NCBI GenBank assembly: GCA_037178975.1
Contig: JASJZH010000003.1
Span: 3,968,001 to 4,032,000, forward strand
Reading direction: 5' to 3'
Length of the DNA stretch: 64,000 bases
Origin: Oscheius tipulae
Lineage: Eukaryota > Nematoda > Chromadorea > Rhabditida > Rhabditidae
Part shown: positions 21,229 to 33,700 of the stretch, piece by piece
Layout of the letters: each line of letters opens with the position of its first letter
Numbering within the stretch: the stretch's first letter is position 1
Notes under the pieces: generated by a model
Seen by the model: only the letters and a program-made list of their open reading frames with translations
Database searches by the model: none
What the model was told of the DNA's origin: nothing
Translations under genes and position numbers: made by a program

Positions 21229-23685
21229 ATGGTGCGAGCTCATTTCATCCTTTTGTTGCTAGCGGCTCCATGTTATTTCCAACCTGTGCCGCCATCCAGT
21301 GCTACGTTGCTAGCGTTGAACGATTCACAGACAGCTACAGTCGGTGATTCTGGCAGTCTCGACAAGACTATCGACGAAATGGTAAAGAAGACTGGTCTCA
21401 CATTATCTGAGGATCAACTCGGGCTCGTGAAAAGCATGGCCTCCGGAAACTTCCATGCTAAGACGTTGACGAAAATGATGGGTACCATGGTTGAAGATCT
21501 CAAGAAGGACCAGAAGGACGAGTTCAACGACTTCGCCAACAGGGTTATTGGCTGGAAGAGAAAGAAGGAGACCATCCAGAACAAGATGATCCTGGAGCTG
21601 GCCAACGGGTCTACTGATGCTAAAAACGTATGAGAAACTTGTCTGTAACAAATATTACTTTTAGATGCGTGACTATATGAAACACATGAACCTGAATGCT
21701 ATCATCAACACAGTACAGAAAACCTATTCTGGTAGTCCCGAATGGGATAGGATCAAGGCTTTTGTCGATCGCGTAAATAAGGATCCTCATGGTGTGAGTT
21801 CCTTTACGATTGATTACTGCTCCCTAACCGAAATTCTAATCAACATGTTTGATCCAATCAGTCAACCAATGCGTACTAATCTTCTATGCCGTCCAATTTT
21901 GGGTAAAACTACGAATCTGATCCGATTATTGGTGTGATGTGCTCAGTTAACAAACTTTCAGTGGAAACTGAACGATAACTTTCCATGTTGGGAGCGAACA
22001 ACTCGATCTTCTAACAGTACAGTAACATACATTAGTTGTTTTTGATGCCAGCCTATTCAGTCCTCGAACGTAACCTTCGCTACCCCAACATCTAACAAAA
22101 CAGCAACTACAGTAACCCATAGAATGCTAACAGCAGTATCCAGTAACACGAGTATTGTAACTACACTAAGTCCGGTAAAGCTCGATGTCTAAAAATCAAT
22201 TGATTTTCCTAGTCAACCATTAGTACTGGTTCTAACTACACAACAGCTACTCCTTCTGTTCCTTCTTTCACGTTCGTCTTCGTTCCTCCTGGAAATGCGA
22301 CAAATGTAAACATGTCGACTAACAGTGGTCCCAGTTGGAATAGTATCATGTCTCTCTTTACAAGTGTGAGTGAGCTCATAGAACGAAGATTCTTTGTTCA
22401 GCCTCCTACGACCACTACTTCATCGCCTAACACAACTGGTACTACTAACAGCTCATCTGCCATTAACTCAGCGACGATAACCGTATGCTGTTTGAAAAAG
22501 GGTAATATGTTTGAACTCAGTCACGTCTACCTATTGCTATCAGCTCAATAACACCAACTAACTCGTCCAACGTTCCCACGGTAGCGGATGGTACAAAGAA
22601 CAAAACCCTAACTTTTTCTTCAGCTACCTCCTTTTCCGACTCATTCAAATAATAGCATCATGACGTCTAACAGTATTCTTCCGCCAACAGTCAACGTGAC
22701 TCTACTGCCTCCTCTGACAGCAGTTGTTCTTACTTATGTTCCGAAACTGACCATTTGTTCAGATCACATTACAGAATAACGCAACAACCCCTTCGACAAA
22801 CAGAACAGGAGGTCTACCAGTTCCTCCACCACCTCACAGCAGTTCTGTTAGACCACTACCTCTTCAACCGCCCTTGCCTACTAATGGAACGAACCCAGGT
22901 CCTCCCCTACCCTTATCTACCGATGGTCACTCTCCGGTTCTGCCTAACAACGGGTCTAATCTAACTACTGTACGTGGTTACTAACTGAATCAATTTACCG
23001 CTTGTTTGTTCAGGTTTCAGTTCCACTGACTACATCCGATCATGCTCCAAATACGACTGTGGTAAGAATCGGGTTGAGAATTGCTATTCGATGTTTCAGT
23101 TGCCGTCCACTAACACAACAGGACCAACTCCTCTTTCCGTCAGCCACTTGGTTATTAACTAAAATATCTCTGTTCAGGTCCCACCACAAAATCCTAATGC
23201 CTCTCCTGTACATTCTTGATCAATAAAGCTTCAATTTCCTAGCAAATCCTTTTTGTAGCAATCATCGAGTGAAGAAGCAGAACCCGAGACGGGTAAGCCT
23301 GATCCGGTGCCAGAAGGGACGTCTCATGATCCCGAAAGCCACGGTGAAGAGAATCAAGACCTCGATGTCAATGCCGAAGAGGCAGGAGAAGACGTGAGCG
23401 CCGAGGAGACTGTAGAAGGAGAAGGATCTGGAGAAAATGATGACCCCGAGGGTATGTTTGCAGTAAATTGTAAAAAGTCTCTAGCAGAGGGAGAGGGCTC
23501 TGGCGAGGAGGAACCATCTGCTGATGAACCGATTGCTGCTGTCGAGGAAGGATTCGTAGAAGAAGGCTCTGGTGAAGCCGAAGGATCTGGAGAAGAGCCT
23601 GCTGTGGAGGCAGCTGTTATGCCCTCAAACGAAGAGCCGGTAAGTATTTATTTGAGAAATCACAAATGAGTTTCAGGGTCACTAG
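21229..23685 (+). CDS. Secreted mucin-like proteoglycan
   Basis: The ATG at 21229 opens a signal peptide (MVRAHFILLLLAAPCYFQ). The first 180 residues are helical and charged (DEMVKKTGLTLSEDQLGLV, EWDRIKAFVDRVNKD). From about 21960 to 23200 the gene consists of many short exons, each rich in Ser, Thr and Asn and separated by 35-45 nt introns, giving a mucin-like region with dense potential O- and N-glycosylation. The C-terminal exons (23260-23645) are acidic and carry repeated EGSGE-type motifs (EGEGSGEN, EGEGSGEEE, EEGSGEAEGSGEE), the consensus for chondroitin/heparan chain attachment. The stop is TAG at 23683-23685. This fits an extracellular or eggshell-type chondroitin proteoglycan. Exon phases in the middle were not all checked. 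Confidence 0.6.
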
Positions 23686-23689
23686 ACTT

Positions 23690-24757
23690 CTACTCGACGA
23701 GCTTCCTGTGGTGACCCATCAAGCCTTTGAAGTACTTGACTGTCTTGACCTAGAATCAAATATAGTTTTGTTAATCAGCCGAATCTTGCCTTCAATTCAA
23801 GAGTAGCGTCTTCGTCAGCTACGAACATGGCCAGGGGGTGATTCTGGAAAGCTGAAATTGTTGGTTTGAATAAGTTTGTATACAAAGTCACCTGACACTG
23901 TCCACATGTGACTTATACCTCTCTCAAGCGCCTAAAAGAAAGCTAGATTGATAGCTGACAAAGAATACCATGTGAAGAGCCAAGGCCTTGTGAGCGCCAG
24001 TGATGAGAATCATCACCTCTTTGGCGTCCATAACCGTCTGGACTCCAACAGTCAGAGCTTGGGTTGGAACCTGGGAGAGATCTCCGCCGAAGAAACGGGC
24101 ATTTGCCTAATACATAGGGTACATGAGTCCAAAGGAAAAATACCTGGATCGTGTCCTGATTGAGAGTCTTCAATCTAGTTCTGGAAGCTAATGAACTGCC
24201 CGGTTCGTTGAAGGCGATGTGTCCATCGGGTCCGATTCCTCCAATGAAGAGATCAATTCCGCCAGCTGCTTGAATAGCCTTCTCGTAATTGGCACACTCT
24301 TCAGTTAGATTCTTGGCATTTCCGTCCAGGATGTGAACGTTTGCCGGCTGGATAACAGATGGGTACACGAGATCTATAGTAACAAACCTGGATGTCAATA
24401 TGACGGAAGAAATTGATAAACATGAAAGAGTGATACGATTCGGGATGATCCCGGGGAAGACCTGAGGAGTTTTCAATGGAAGAAGGGAGACCTACCAACA
24501 TATTCGTCCATGTTGAAGGTGATAACATACTGGAAAGAAACGATGCCCTTCTTGTGGAGCTCAATCAGTTTTTTGTACATTCCGAGCGGAGTCGAGCCTT
24601 GAAATATGTAAGTTTATACACAAGTTATCCCACCAGTCGGCAGTCCCATCACAAAGTAGCGATCAGGACCACAGTTGTGTTCGTTGATCTTCTTCGCGAC
24701 ATACTTGGCAGCAAAATCAGCGACAGAGTCGCAGTTTTCTTCGATGATGAGTTTCAT
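23690..24757 (-). CDS. Glucosamine-6-phosphate deaminase
   Basis: Converts glucosamine-6-phosphate to fructose-6-phosphate and ammonia in amino-sugar catabolism; cytosolic. The protein starts [12 protein letters not shown] at 24757, just after a TTTTCCAG acceptor-like site. It contains MGLPTGG (phosphate loop), [20 protein letters not shown] with the catalytic Asp, [18 protein letters not shown] (active-site lid and His), [12 protein letters not shown] and a C-terminal WTVSAFQNHP. Length near 270-280 residues and motif order match eukaryotic GNPDA/NagB. Introns are about 40 nt. The stop lies at 23690-23692, only four bases from the stop of the convergent proteoglycan gene. Confidence 0.93.
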
Positions 24758-25018
24758 TTTCTGGAAAAGACACGAGTTTAGATTGAGAGTCAAGGAGGCG
24801 AGAAGTTCACGGTTGAACACATCCTGTAGAGGTCGCGCCCACCTTTTGTACTCGACCCTTATCTAATCGCGGCTAATTACTAAAAGAAAAGGAGGACAGA
24901 CTAATCGGTAGAAGTTGGCTAATCGAATGGCTACTCCTACTTATCAAGCGTCCTATTGCAAAACAAACAGTCCGAGTTCAGAAGCCCGACAATCTGTATA
25001 TTATTTTTATGCGGGTTC

Positions 25019-25024
25019 TTTATT
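25019..25024 (-). promoter_or_regulatory. Poly(A) signal overlapping a stop codon
   Basis: On the minus strand the last codon is followed by TTTTAATAAAG, so the TAA stop (25023-25025) shares two bases with the AATAAA signal. The 3' UTR of the proline-rich gene must be very short. Confidence 0.5.
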
Positions 25025-25480
25025 AAAATCTTCTCTTCAATAGCACCAAGGCGAGTTTCTCAAAATCGTTCGACTCGTTCAAGAGTCTGGCCATTCCTTT
25101 GGGCGGTTTGATACCAGGAGGACCGATCACATGGAAACGTGATCGAGAGGTGGGAGCCGGAGGCAAAGGCTCTCTTCGAGACGCTCTTCTTGTTGGAGGC
25201 GGAGGTGTTGCCCTGAACTATCATCTGTTGTTTATTAATTTGTTTACCTAATGAAAGGACGCCTTCCTCCATTCCTAGCCATCAGTTCCGAAGGTAAGAA
25301 AAAGTTGGCCGGTCTGTTGACTCCCGTGAACGGATCTCGGTTGCCCAATGGTACTGGAATTGATACACGTCTTCTCGTCCTTACGTAGCCCCTTCAAAGA
25401 TGGTCAAAAAGATGTGATTCATGACCCACTCATGCCGAATTTGGTGATGTTCCGTGAAGGCCACAAGCAGAAGAAATGTC
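25023..25480 (-). CDS. Small proline/arginine-rich protein, partial
   Basis: Two exons join in phase around a 36-nt intron (about 25215-25251). The first reads GNRDPFTGVNRPANFFLPSE, then MARNGGRRPFI. The second reads PPPPTRRASRREPLPPAP, then FHVIGPPGIKPPKGMARLL and a helix ending LVLLKRRF at the stop. The N-terminal exon is not resolved: sequence around 25385-25480 is open in other frames but does not splice cleanly. No domain is recognised. It lies 266 nt upstream of the deaminase on the same strand. Confidence 0.4.
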
Positions 25481-25499
25481 ATCGAGTGCAATAATCGCA

Positions 25500-26059
25500 T
25501 CGGTTTTCGAACTGTTACTCCAGATAAACAGTAGTTTTAACGACACGATCAGCTGTACAAATTAAGTTTTTAGGGTAGTTTTATATGGGCTTACAAGGCC
25601 GAATTGCTCTATGGAAGTCGGTGGTTGAAACTTTCGTCGTACAGCAGGCAGAAACTTGCAAAAAATATAACTGAGACGAGTAGAAGGGCTTCTCCCGAGA
25701 AGAATATGTTAATCGGAAATTGGCTGTTTGACCAATGCGCCCACTTCACCTCCAAAAGTGGAACGAGGTTCTCTAGTGTTTCAAAAAACTTGCTGACTCA
25801 AGCACACTTTGAAAAAACCGAATTTACTTTTTTAAAACAAATGATACGCGATTAAAAGGGAATGATAAAAAAGGCAAACAAGGATACCAGAGGGCGGGAT
25901 AAAGTGAACCGGAAATTGCACAAAACCCAGAGGGACTGCGACCGCCCCTTTTTATACAAACTAGTGGACAATTAGGGTGACAGGCGACTGACATATGGAC
26001 CGAAAAACAAAGCCTGCTGACCGCATTACTCAACCCAGAAAAAGAGAAAGATGGGATAA
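25500..26059. other. Intergenic, nothing recognised
   Basis: A plus-strand open frame (25604-25855) and short minus-strand frames exist, but with no domain, signal peptide or splice logic. I see no repeat or RNA gene. Confidence 0.4.
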
Positions 26060-27351
<1,292 letters not shown>

Positions 27352-27981
27352 ACTTGCTGGAGAGCTTTGTTCTGCGCCTGGAAGTTACTGTTAGACCCAG
27401 ATCAGATTAATTTGACATTGGGAGCAAGACTTTTTTTAAAACTAACCCATTGTGATAAAATGAGAGCGCTTAGAATACAGACCACTCGAGAAGAGTCACT
27501 AGGTGAAAGCAAGAGATAGGAATCGCCGCGCTTGATTTCGAGAACGATACAAGAACATCCGGGAGAGAGAAATCAGGATGAAAATCATTTTCATGAGAAC
27601 TGAAATGGTTGCTTAGAGACTGCTCAGCTGGCATCCAACGATGCCACGTTATCGCGACCGTGGCGCGACGAATGCACACAATCGACAACAATTGACGGAG
27701 ACATACGGCCGGCAAGATATAAAAACGTAGAATAGCAAGTAGATCTTTATTCACGGGAACACAAGCAGGTGCACAAAAGTCGTAATTATATCACAAGTGT
27801 GATGAGAGAACAGAGATTTGGTGTACCGGATGGAAATATGGTAAAAGGGTAGTTACACGCATGGAAACCGGTACTAGTTGGTTAGAAACGGAAGAGGGGG
27901 AACTACCGATTAGGCTAAAATGAGCGAAAGTTTAATTGATGAACGTGGGCGAACAGAGCTAGAAGGAATAATACCTAGCAC
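27352..27981. other. Intergenic between GMER and E2 genes
   Basis: No gene supported. It contains the GMER upstream region and the 3' flank of the E2 gene. An open minus frame at 27470-27754 has no recognisable features. Confidence 0.5.
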
Positions 27982-28549
27982 TCATTCCGGTCGTTTCTCG
28001 GCGTATTTCTTAGTGAATTCGTCGGCAGCTTTGTTGAATTTCTTCCGATCCTCTAAGAACGAGTTGGCCAGTTCAGGGCGGAGAGGATGGCCGGGTTCGG
28101 GCTCGTTGATGAGCGATAGCAGTGCCATCATCACTGAAAACACGTTCCCGGATTAGTTTTACAATTGAAAAAACCATACCCTGTTCAGTTCTGGTGGCTG
28201 GTTTCCAGTTCTCAGGAGCGACGATAGGCAGGCAAACGTGTCCTTTCTCGTCAATATTAGGATGGTAAATTTTTGTGGCGAAAGTGATCTTGGGAGGCTT
28301 GAAAGGATAATCTGTCGGGAAGTCGACGTTCACTTTGAAGGCACCTTTGTTGTAGGGTTCCTTGTCCTGAAAACGTTTTTATGACAAAAATGCACATGAA
28401 TCAAAGGTTTGTGTGGAAAAATAACTAACCGGTACCATCAAGACTGACCAGTGAAGCAGGTTGCTCTCGTCGACCTCTACATTGTTGTAGGCTGCTACTC
28501 CGCAACTTTTGATGTCGCCAAGCTCCTTCTGCAACCTCCTTGAAGCCAT
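27982..28549 (-). CDS. ubc-18: Ubiquitin-conjugating enzyme E2, UBE2L3/UBC-18 type
   Basis: E2 that accepts ubiquitin from E1 and works mainly with HECT and RBR ligases such as Parkin and Ariadne. It starts [14 protein letters not shown] at 28549 and continues with [24 protein letters not shown] and the catalytic segment [14 protein letters not shown] (active Cys), then [15 protein letters not shown] and [19 protein letters not shown]. About 153 residues, the usual length for this family. Introns at about 28137-28180 and 28368-28430. The upstream flank is shared with the divergent helicase gene about 570 bp away. Confidence 0.93.
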
Positions 28550-29115
28550 CTGTAAATGACGATATTTCGGAAAATCTTCATCGAAGTTCAAAAGAGTGTA
28601 TGACTGTTCCAACAAAACAATCGATGAAGGTGCGCTTTGACGAGCGTTTGTCATGGAGACGGAAACGTGCCGGAAGTTTATTACGCCAAGACACGAAATT
28701 TCTCCATGAAGAAATTTTGCAAAACAGAGTCGTACTGAACACTTTTTTGTGCCACGTAAATTAATGATTGACGAAATATTACGTCATAGATTCAACCGAA
28801 TAACAGAACTAAAGGACTGGTAAACTTGAGGTTGTTGAGGTGCAAATATTGGTATCCTTTACTTTTAGAAAGACAATATGTGAAAGGAGCTCATTCTCCC
28901 GAGAAGTCCAAAAATGGAGGAACGGCGGAGGAAAAACAGCAGACACAGCCTTGCCGTGCGCGCAAAAACATGTACGCGAAGAAAGTCGACCGGGCTTTGC
29001 ATAGCGGGAACCGCAAAAATTCAAAACAGGTGGATAAGGCGAAAGTGCCAAGTTTGTTGGTATTTTTACCTCAATTTACTGTTGCGGTGATCGATTGACG
29101 TTTTGCAGGTGGCAG

Positions 29116-32100
29116 ATGATATCTGAAGCAAATAAAAACTCACAAACGGAAGTACAGGTCACGCCAAGAAGATCGCCACGACTTACAGGGAAACAGCAGC
29201 TCCGAAGTTTATCAGGTTTTGGCTCTTCTCGTTGTTTGACCAGTATTTCAGGAAGACAACTTAATTGCACGTTTGGCGCTACAAACAGTTTCAAATCACC
29301 AGTTCATTCACAATCAAGTTAGTTGGCTCAATTACTCCACTCTCGGTCCAGCCATTCCACCTAAAACTACCATTACTTCAAAGAATAACAAAAGAAAATC
29401 TGACCTGGCCGTGACTCCTCTACGAGAAGAATTCGCCATGTCCACTGACATGGTGATCAAACCGCCTGACCCATCGCCAGAGTTCAACTACTGTGGCTTA
29501 CCAGACGACATCAGAACCAAGTATAGCGAGAAAAGAAAAATATCCAATCTTTACGGTACGTTACATATCTACAATCGAAAGCTGAATGGTTTCTGTAAAG
29601 GACTCTGTCTGTTTGTTTGTTTGTCCGTCACCACAAAACGGAAGCAAGCCAATTATGCAGGCCGGAAATTTTGTTGTTGAGAAAAAAATATTGTCAACTT
29701 TGGGTGCTCTCTAGGACCTGGCTTTCGTGGCAAGAAAGCAACTGGAAGCCTTTTTTTTACTATGAAGCGGAGCAGTCGCTAATGCAAATTAAAGGCTAAA
29801 GGTCGACGAAGCCGTCCGAGACAGCTGATTATCTTTAAAACAGTTTTGTAGATTGGCAAAGGGACTGTCTCAGCAATCATCAGTTGCTCCGAGGGTCGAA
29901 CTGCATAATATCTCTGCCTACTGGAGCCGGAAAAACGCTCATTGCTGAAATTTTGATGCTTCGAGAGGCTGTAATCAAAAAGCGCTCTTCGATTTTGGTT
30001 CTTCCATACGTTGCCATCGTTCAGGAAAAGGTTTATTGTTGTTTTTCTCTGTATTACCATGATTCTGCAGATAAACTCTTTGACTTTTTTTGAAGAAGAT
30101 TTCGGCATTCGGATAGAAGAGTACGCGGCAACGAAGGGCCGGATTCCGCCTATTAAGCGAAGAAAGGGATGTTCCATCTATGTGGCAACGATCGAAAAGG
30201 CGAATATGCTCATCAATTCCCTGATTGAGACCGAAAATCTGGACTCTATTGGCCTACTGGTCATCGATGAATTGCACATGGTCGGAGACGGGGCAAGAGG
30301 AGTCGTATTAGAGCAGCAATTGGTCAAATATCAGTTCAAAGGTTGGCCTTTTGTGTATCCTAGCAATAAGTTTAGGGTCCGGTCAAATAGTCGGAATGTC
30401 TGCCACACTATCCAATATGCCAGATCTCGCCCGGTTTCTCGCTGCCTTCGTCTATTCGACCGACTTTCGTCCCATCGAACTCAAAGAATTCGTCAAATTG
30501 GGGAACAGTATGTACCAAGTCAAAGAAGGGAAACTAGTCTGGGACGCAGATCTTCCAGAAAATGTACAGTCATTCTTCTCATTAAGATACAACCATTTCA
30601 GAAGCTTGAGAAATTCGACCCAGACGGAGTGATTCAGCTTTTACAAGGAGTTATCCCTAACAAATCCGTCATCATTTTCTGTCCGACCAAAAAGAATTGT
30701 GAAAATGTAGCTCTTCTTATCGCCAAATACGTTCCGCAGTGAGTTTTGTTTTTTGCTACGAAGTACTCTTCCAATGTCAATCTATTTTAAATTGTCCTCG
30801 CGTCTCTGTCTGTCTGTCTGAAGCCAATATTGCCAATTAGTGTGCACTATTTTGTGCGCACACTAATTGTTTGCAAGTCAAGTCAGTTCGGGAGATACCT
30901 TCTTTGGGAGAACGTTGCTTCTGTCATGGTAGCTCGACTGGCGCGGAAAATGCGAACAGGGCGAAGTGAGAGAGAAGGACCAGTACAGGCTGGCAGAAGG
31001 GAATAGAAACCGGGCAAAGTTCAAAGGTATCAGAGGATATAACTGTCATTGAGCTCCCCAGAGACGTTAGCAATACTTGGACAGGGAGTTGGGTCGAGAA
31101 ATCGAAAAAATGGGTTCAAAGAGTGAAAGGGAAGTGGGTTTGAGGGATAGAAAGTGGAGTCAAAGAGTGGGAAGTGAGTTTCACTGATTAGAAATGGTCA
31201 TTAGCAATCGTTTTTGCTGGGGAAAGGACAAGGTACATATGCCTCAAGGTGCGCAACAAGTTAGGCTACCGCCCCGAAGGGGCGGCGGCCTAATTTGTCT
31301 TTTTTAAATTGTCCTCGCGTCTCTGTCTGTGTGTGTGTCTGTCTGAAGCCAATATTGCCAATTAGTGTGCACTATTTTGTGCGCACACTAATTGTTTGCA
31401 AGTCAAGCCAAATCGAGTCAGTTTGGGAGATAGCTTCGTTGGGAGGATGTTGCTCCTGTCACGATACCTCAATTGGAGGAAAGGGTCACGACAGTTGGAC
31501 AGAAGGAAGTAGAAATCGAGCAGTTTTGGAAGAATCAGATTATCACTGAGCCCCGAAGGGGCGTAGCCTAACTTGTCTAGTTTAAAATGTCCTCGCGTCT
31601 CTGTCTGTCTGAAGCTTTAATTGCTAACAATTGCCAATTACTTTGTGCGCACACTAACTGTTTGCAAGTCAAGTCAAATCAAATCAGTTTGCAAACTAGT
31701 GTCTGCGGGAGACAGTTGTTCCTATCATGGTAGCTCGACTGGAACAGCATGTACTTGGCACAAGCCCCAACGGGACATCAGCCAAACTTGTAGTTTAAAC
31801 TTTCAGGGCAATCCGTGATCACCGAAAAGGAGACAAAGAGAAGCTCATTGAATCTATCAAAGAAGACGGAGACGGAAACGTCAGCTCCAATCTCCACACC
31901 TGTTGATGCTAGTAATTTCAGATTGAAGACAATATGACCCGCTGTCTTCGTAGCGGAGTCGCCTATCACCATTCCGGATTGACTCACGACGAGAGAAAAC
32001 ATATTGAGGCTGCTTATACTGTAGATTTGTTTCATATTCTAAAAAAAAATGTTTCAGGAAGGAATCCTGTCAGTAATCTGTGCAACTTCGACCCTGGCAG

Positions 32101-33622
32101 CAGGTGTAAATCTGCCAGCCAGAAGAGTCATAATAAAAGCGCCGGTTGTTGGGATGAACCCGATTGGGAAAGCACAGTATCTGCAAATGATCGGACGTGC
32201 CGGAAGAGCTGGCTTCGACAGCAAAGGTGACAGCATAACCATTGTGAGAAGGGGTCAAGAAGAAAGACATGTATGCTTTCTACTATCTCCTATTACAATA
32301 TTCTCTCCAGTTTAGAGAAATGCTCAATTTACCCATGGTTGCCTGCAACAGCGCCATGAGCAATGAAGAAACACTGATGGCATTCATTCTGGATATTGTT
32401 GTCCTAAAAGTTAATTGACGTGTTTCACAATAAAAATAAATTTAGTTGGGAAAGAACGTCGAAGAAATCATGCAAGTTCTGCGCTACTCCTTGTTGCTCG
32501 CCCAGAAACAATACGCTGAAGTTCACGAAACTGTCACCAAAACAGTCGAAAAGCTGATCACAACCAAAATGCTGGAAAGGGACGAAAACGTTTGTTCTAT
32601 TGCCAGTTCAAGATCAATTCATATTCAGGATTCCCTTCGCTGCACACTACTCGGCAATTCAACATTCGACGCCAATTTGGATCCATCAGAGGCCCAGGCT
32701 TTGGAAGAAAACCTCAAAAAGTCTCTTGGCCACGTACGATACTTTTTGCATATCAATGGACTTGTTTAGGGAATAGTGTTCTCCTCTCATTTCCATCTTC
32801 TTTTCACAATAGCTCCACACGACATCTGCTGTGACGTTGACTGGGATAGATTTCATGACGAGGTTGCTTCTTTCTTTTCCATATACTTCATAATTTTCAG
32901 TACAAGAAACTCTCAACAGGTGAGAAGAATCTTCTAGAATCTATAGGATATGCCGAAATCGTGATACTGCAAGCACTTTTTCACAGAAAACGATTGGTAG
33001 TCTTATTTCTGTTCAAATTCACGCCGGTTGTTAAGAAAGCGGGTGATGCTCCCATGAGACTGTATGTCGGACTTATTCTACAGAAAATATGGAATCAGGA
33101 GCCGCATTCTGTTGTAGCGCAGACTTTCGGAGTCGATAGAGGATGGCTGCAGTCGGTTCTACAGAGTTCGATTGCCAGAGCAGCAGCCATCTCGAGATTC
33201 TCAGAGGTTGGACATCGCATGGGCAACTTTTTTTGACTGTTTATCTCCAGAAGCAATCGAACCTCTGGCCTTTCCGTCTTCTTCTTCCCGAACTGATTCA
33301 GCGACTCTCCGACTGTTCCAGAACCGAGCTCATCCCACTTTTAGCCATCGAAAACGTGAAAAGAGCGCGGGCTCATCAGCTCTATGCGGCTGGATTCAAA
33401 ACTGTCGCTGCTGTTAGTTTCCAGTTGTTTCTCTTACTTCCAATCTCTCAGGTAGCCAAGGCTGATTTTACCGTTCTGATGAGCAAAATGGAGCATCTGC
33501 GAAAGTTCCAAGCTATCAAAATTATTAACAGCGCCAGAGCACTTCTTCGCGATCAACTGGACGAAAAATTAGAAGAAATCGAAGCCATAGGCATCGACTT
33601 GAAAGATATACCTCTTTTGTAG
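29116..33622 (+). CDS. helq-1: HELQ-type DNA helicase
   Basis: Superfamily 2 Ski2-like 3'-5' DNA helicase for repair of interstrand crosslinks and stalled forks; nuclear. The ATG at 29116 follows a TTTTGCAG acceptor-like site. A basic N-terminus leads into the Q-motif/Walker A exon (LPTGAGKTLIAEILM), then VLPYVAIVQEK, a DELH box (LLVIDELHMVGDG) and IVGMSATLSN. These are followed by IIFCPTKKNCENV, AYHHSGLTHDER, VICATSTLAAGVNLPARRV and QMIGRAGRAGFD. The C-terminal winged-helix, ratchet and HhH regions run to a stop at 33620-33622 (EAIGIDLKDIPLL). Intron sizes are very uneven: most are 35-45 nt, one is about 235 nt (29554-29850) and one about 1,070 nt (30739-31805), the latter filled with repeats. 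Confidence 0.9.
30788..31800. repeat. Three-unit repeat array in the HELQ intron
   Basis: Units begin TGTCCTCGCGTCTCTGTCTG at about 30797, 31306 and 31588. Each contains a stem-loop core (CAATTAGTGTGC ... GCACACTAATTG in units 1 and 2; partly lost in unit 3), a CAAGTCAAGTCA block and a TAGCTCGACTGG block. Units end in a GC palindrome such as CCGCCCCGAAGGGGCGG. Unit lengths shrink from about 500 to 275 to 210 nt. A fourth, diverged copy lies at 44977-45190. Non-coding and transcribed as intron. Confidence 0.7.
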
Positions 33623-33700
33623 TCACTTTTTACGGGTCACATCATCTTTTTTTGTACGTTGTGAATAACATTCTCATCATAAAATAGTTTATTTTTTTTG

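Noticed and set aside
25604-25855. Plus-strand 83-codon frame
   Set aside because: Composition and codon pattern unlike the genes around it, with no recognisable features.
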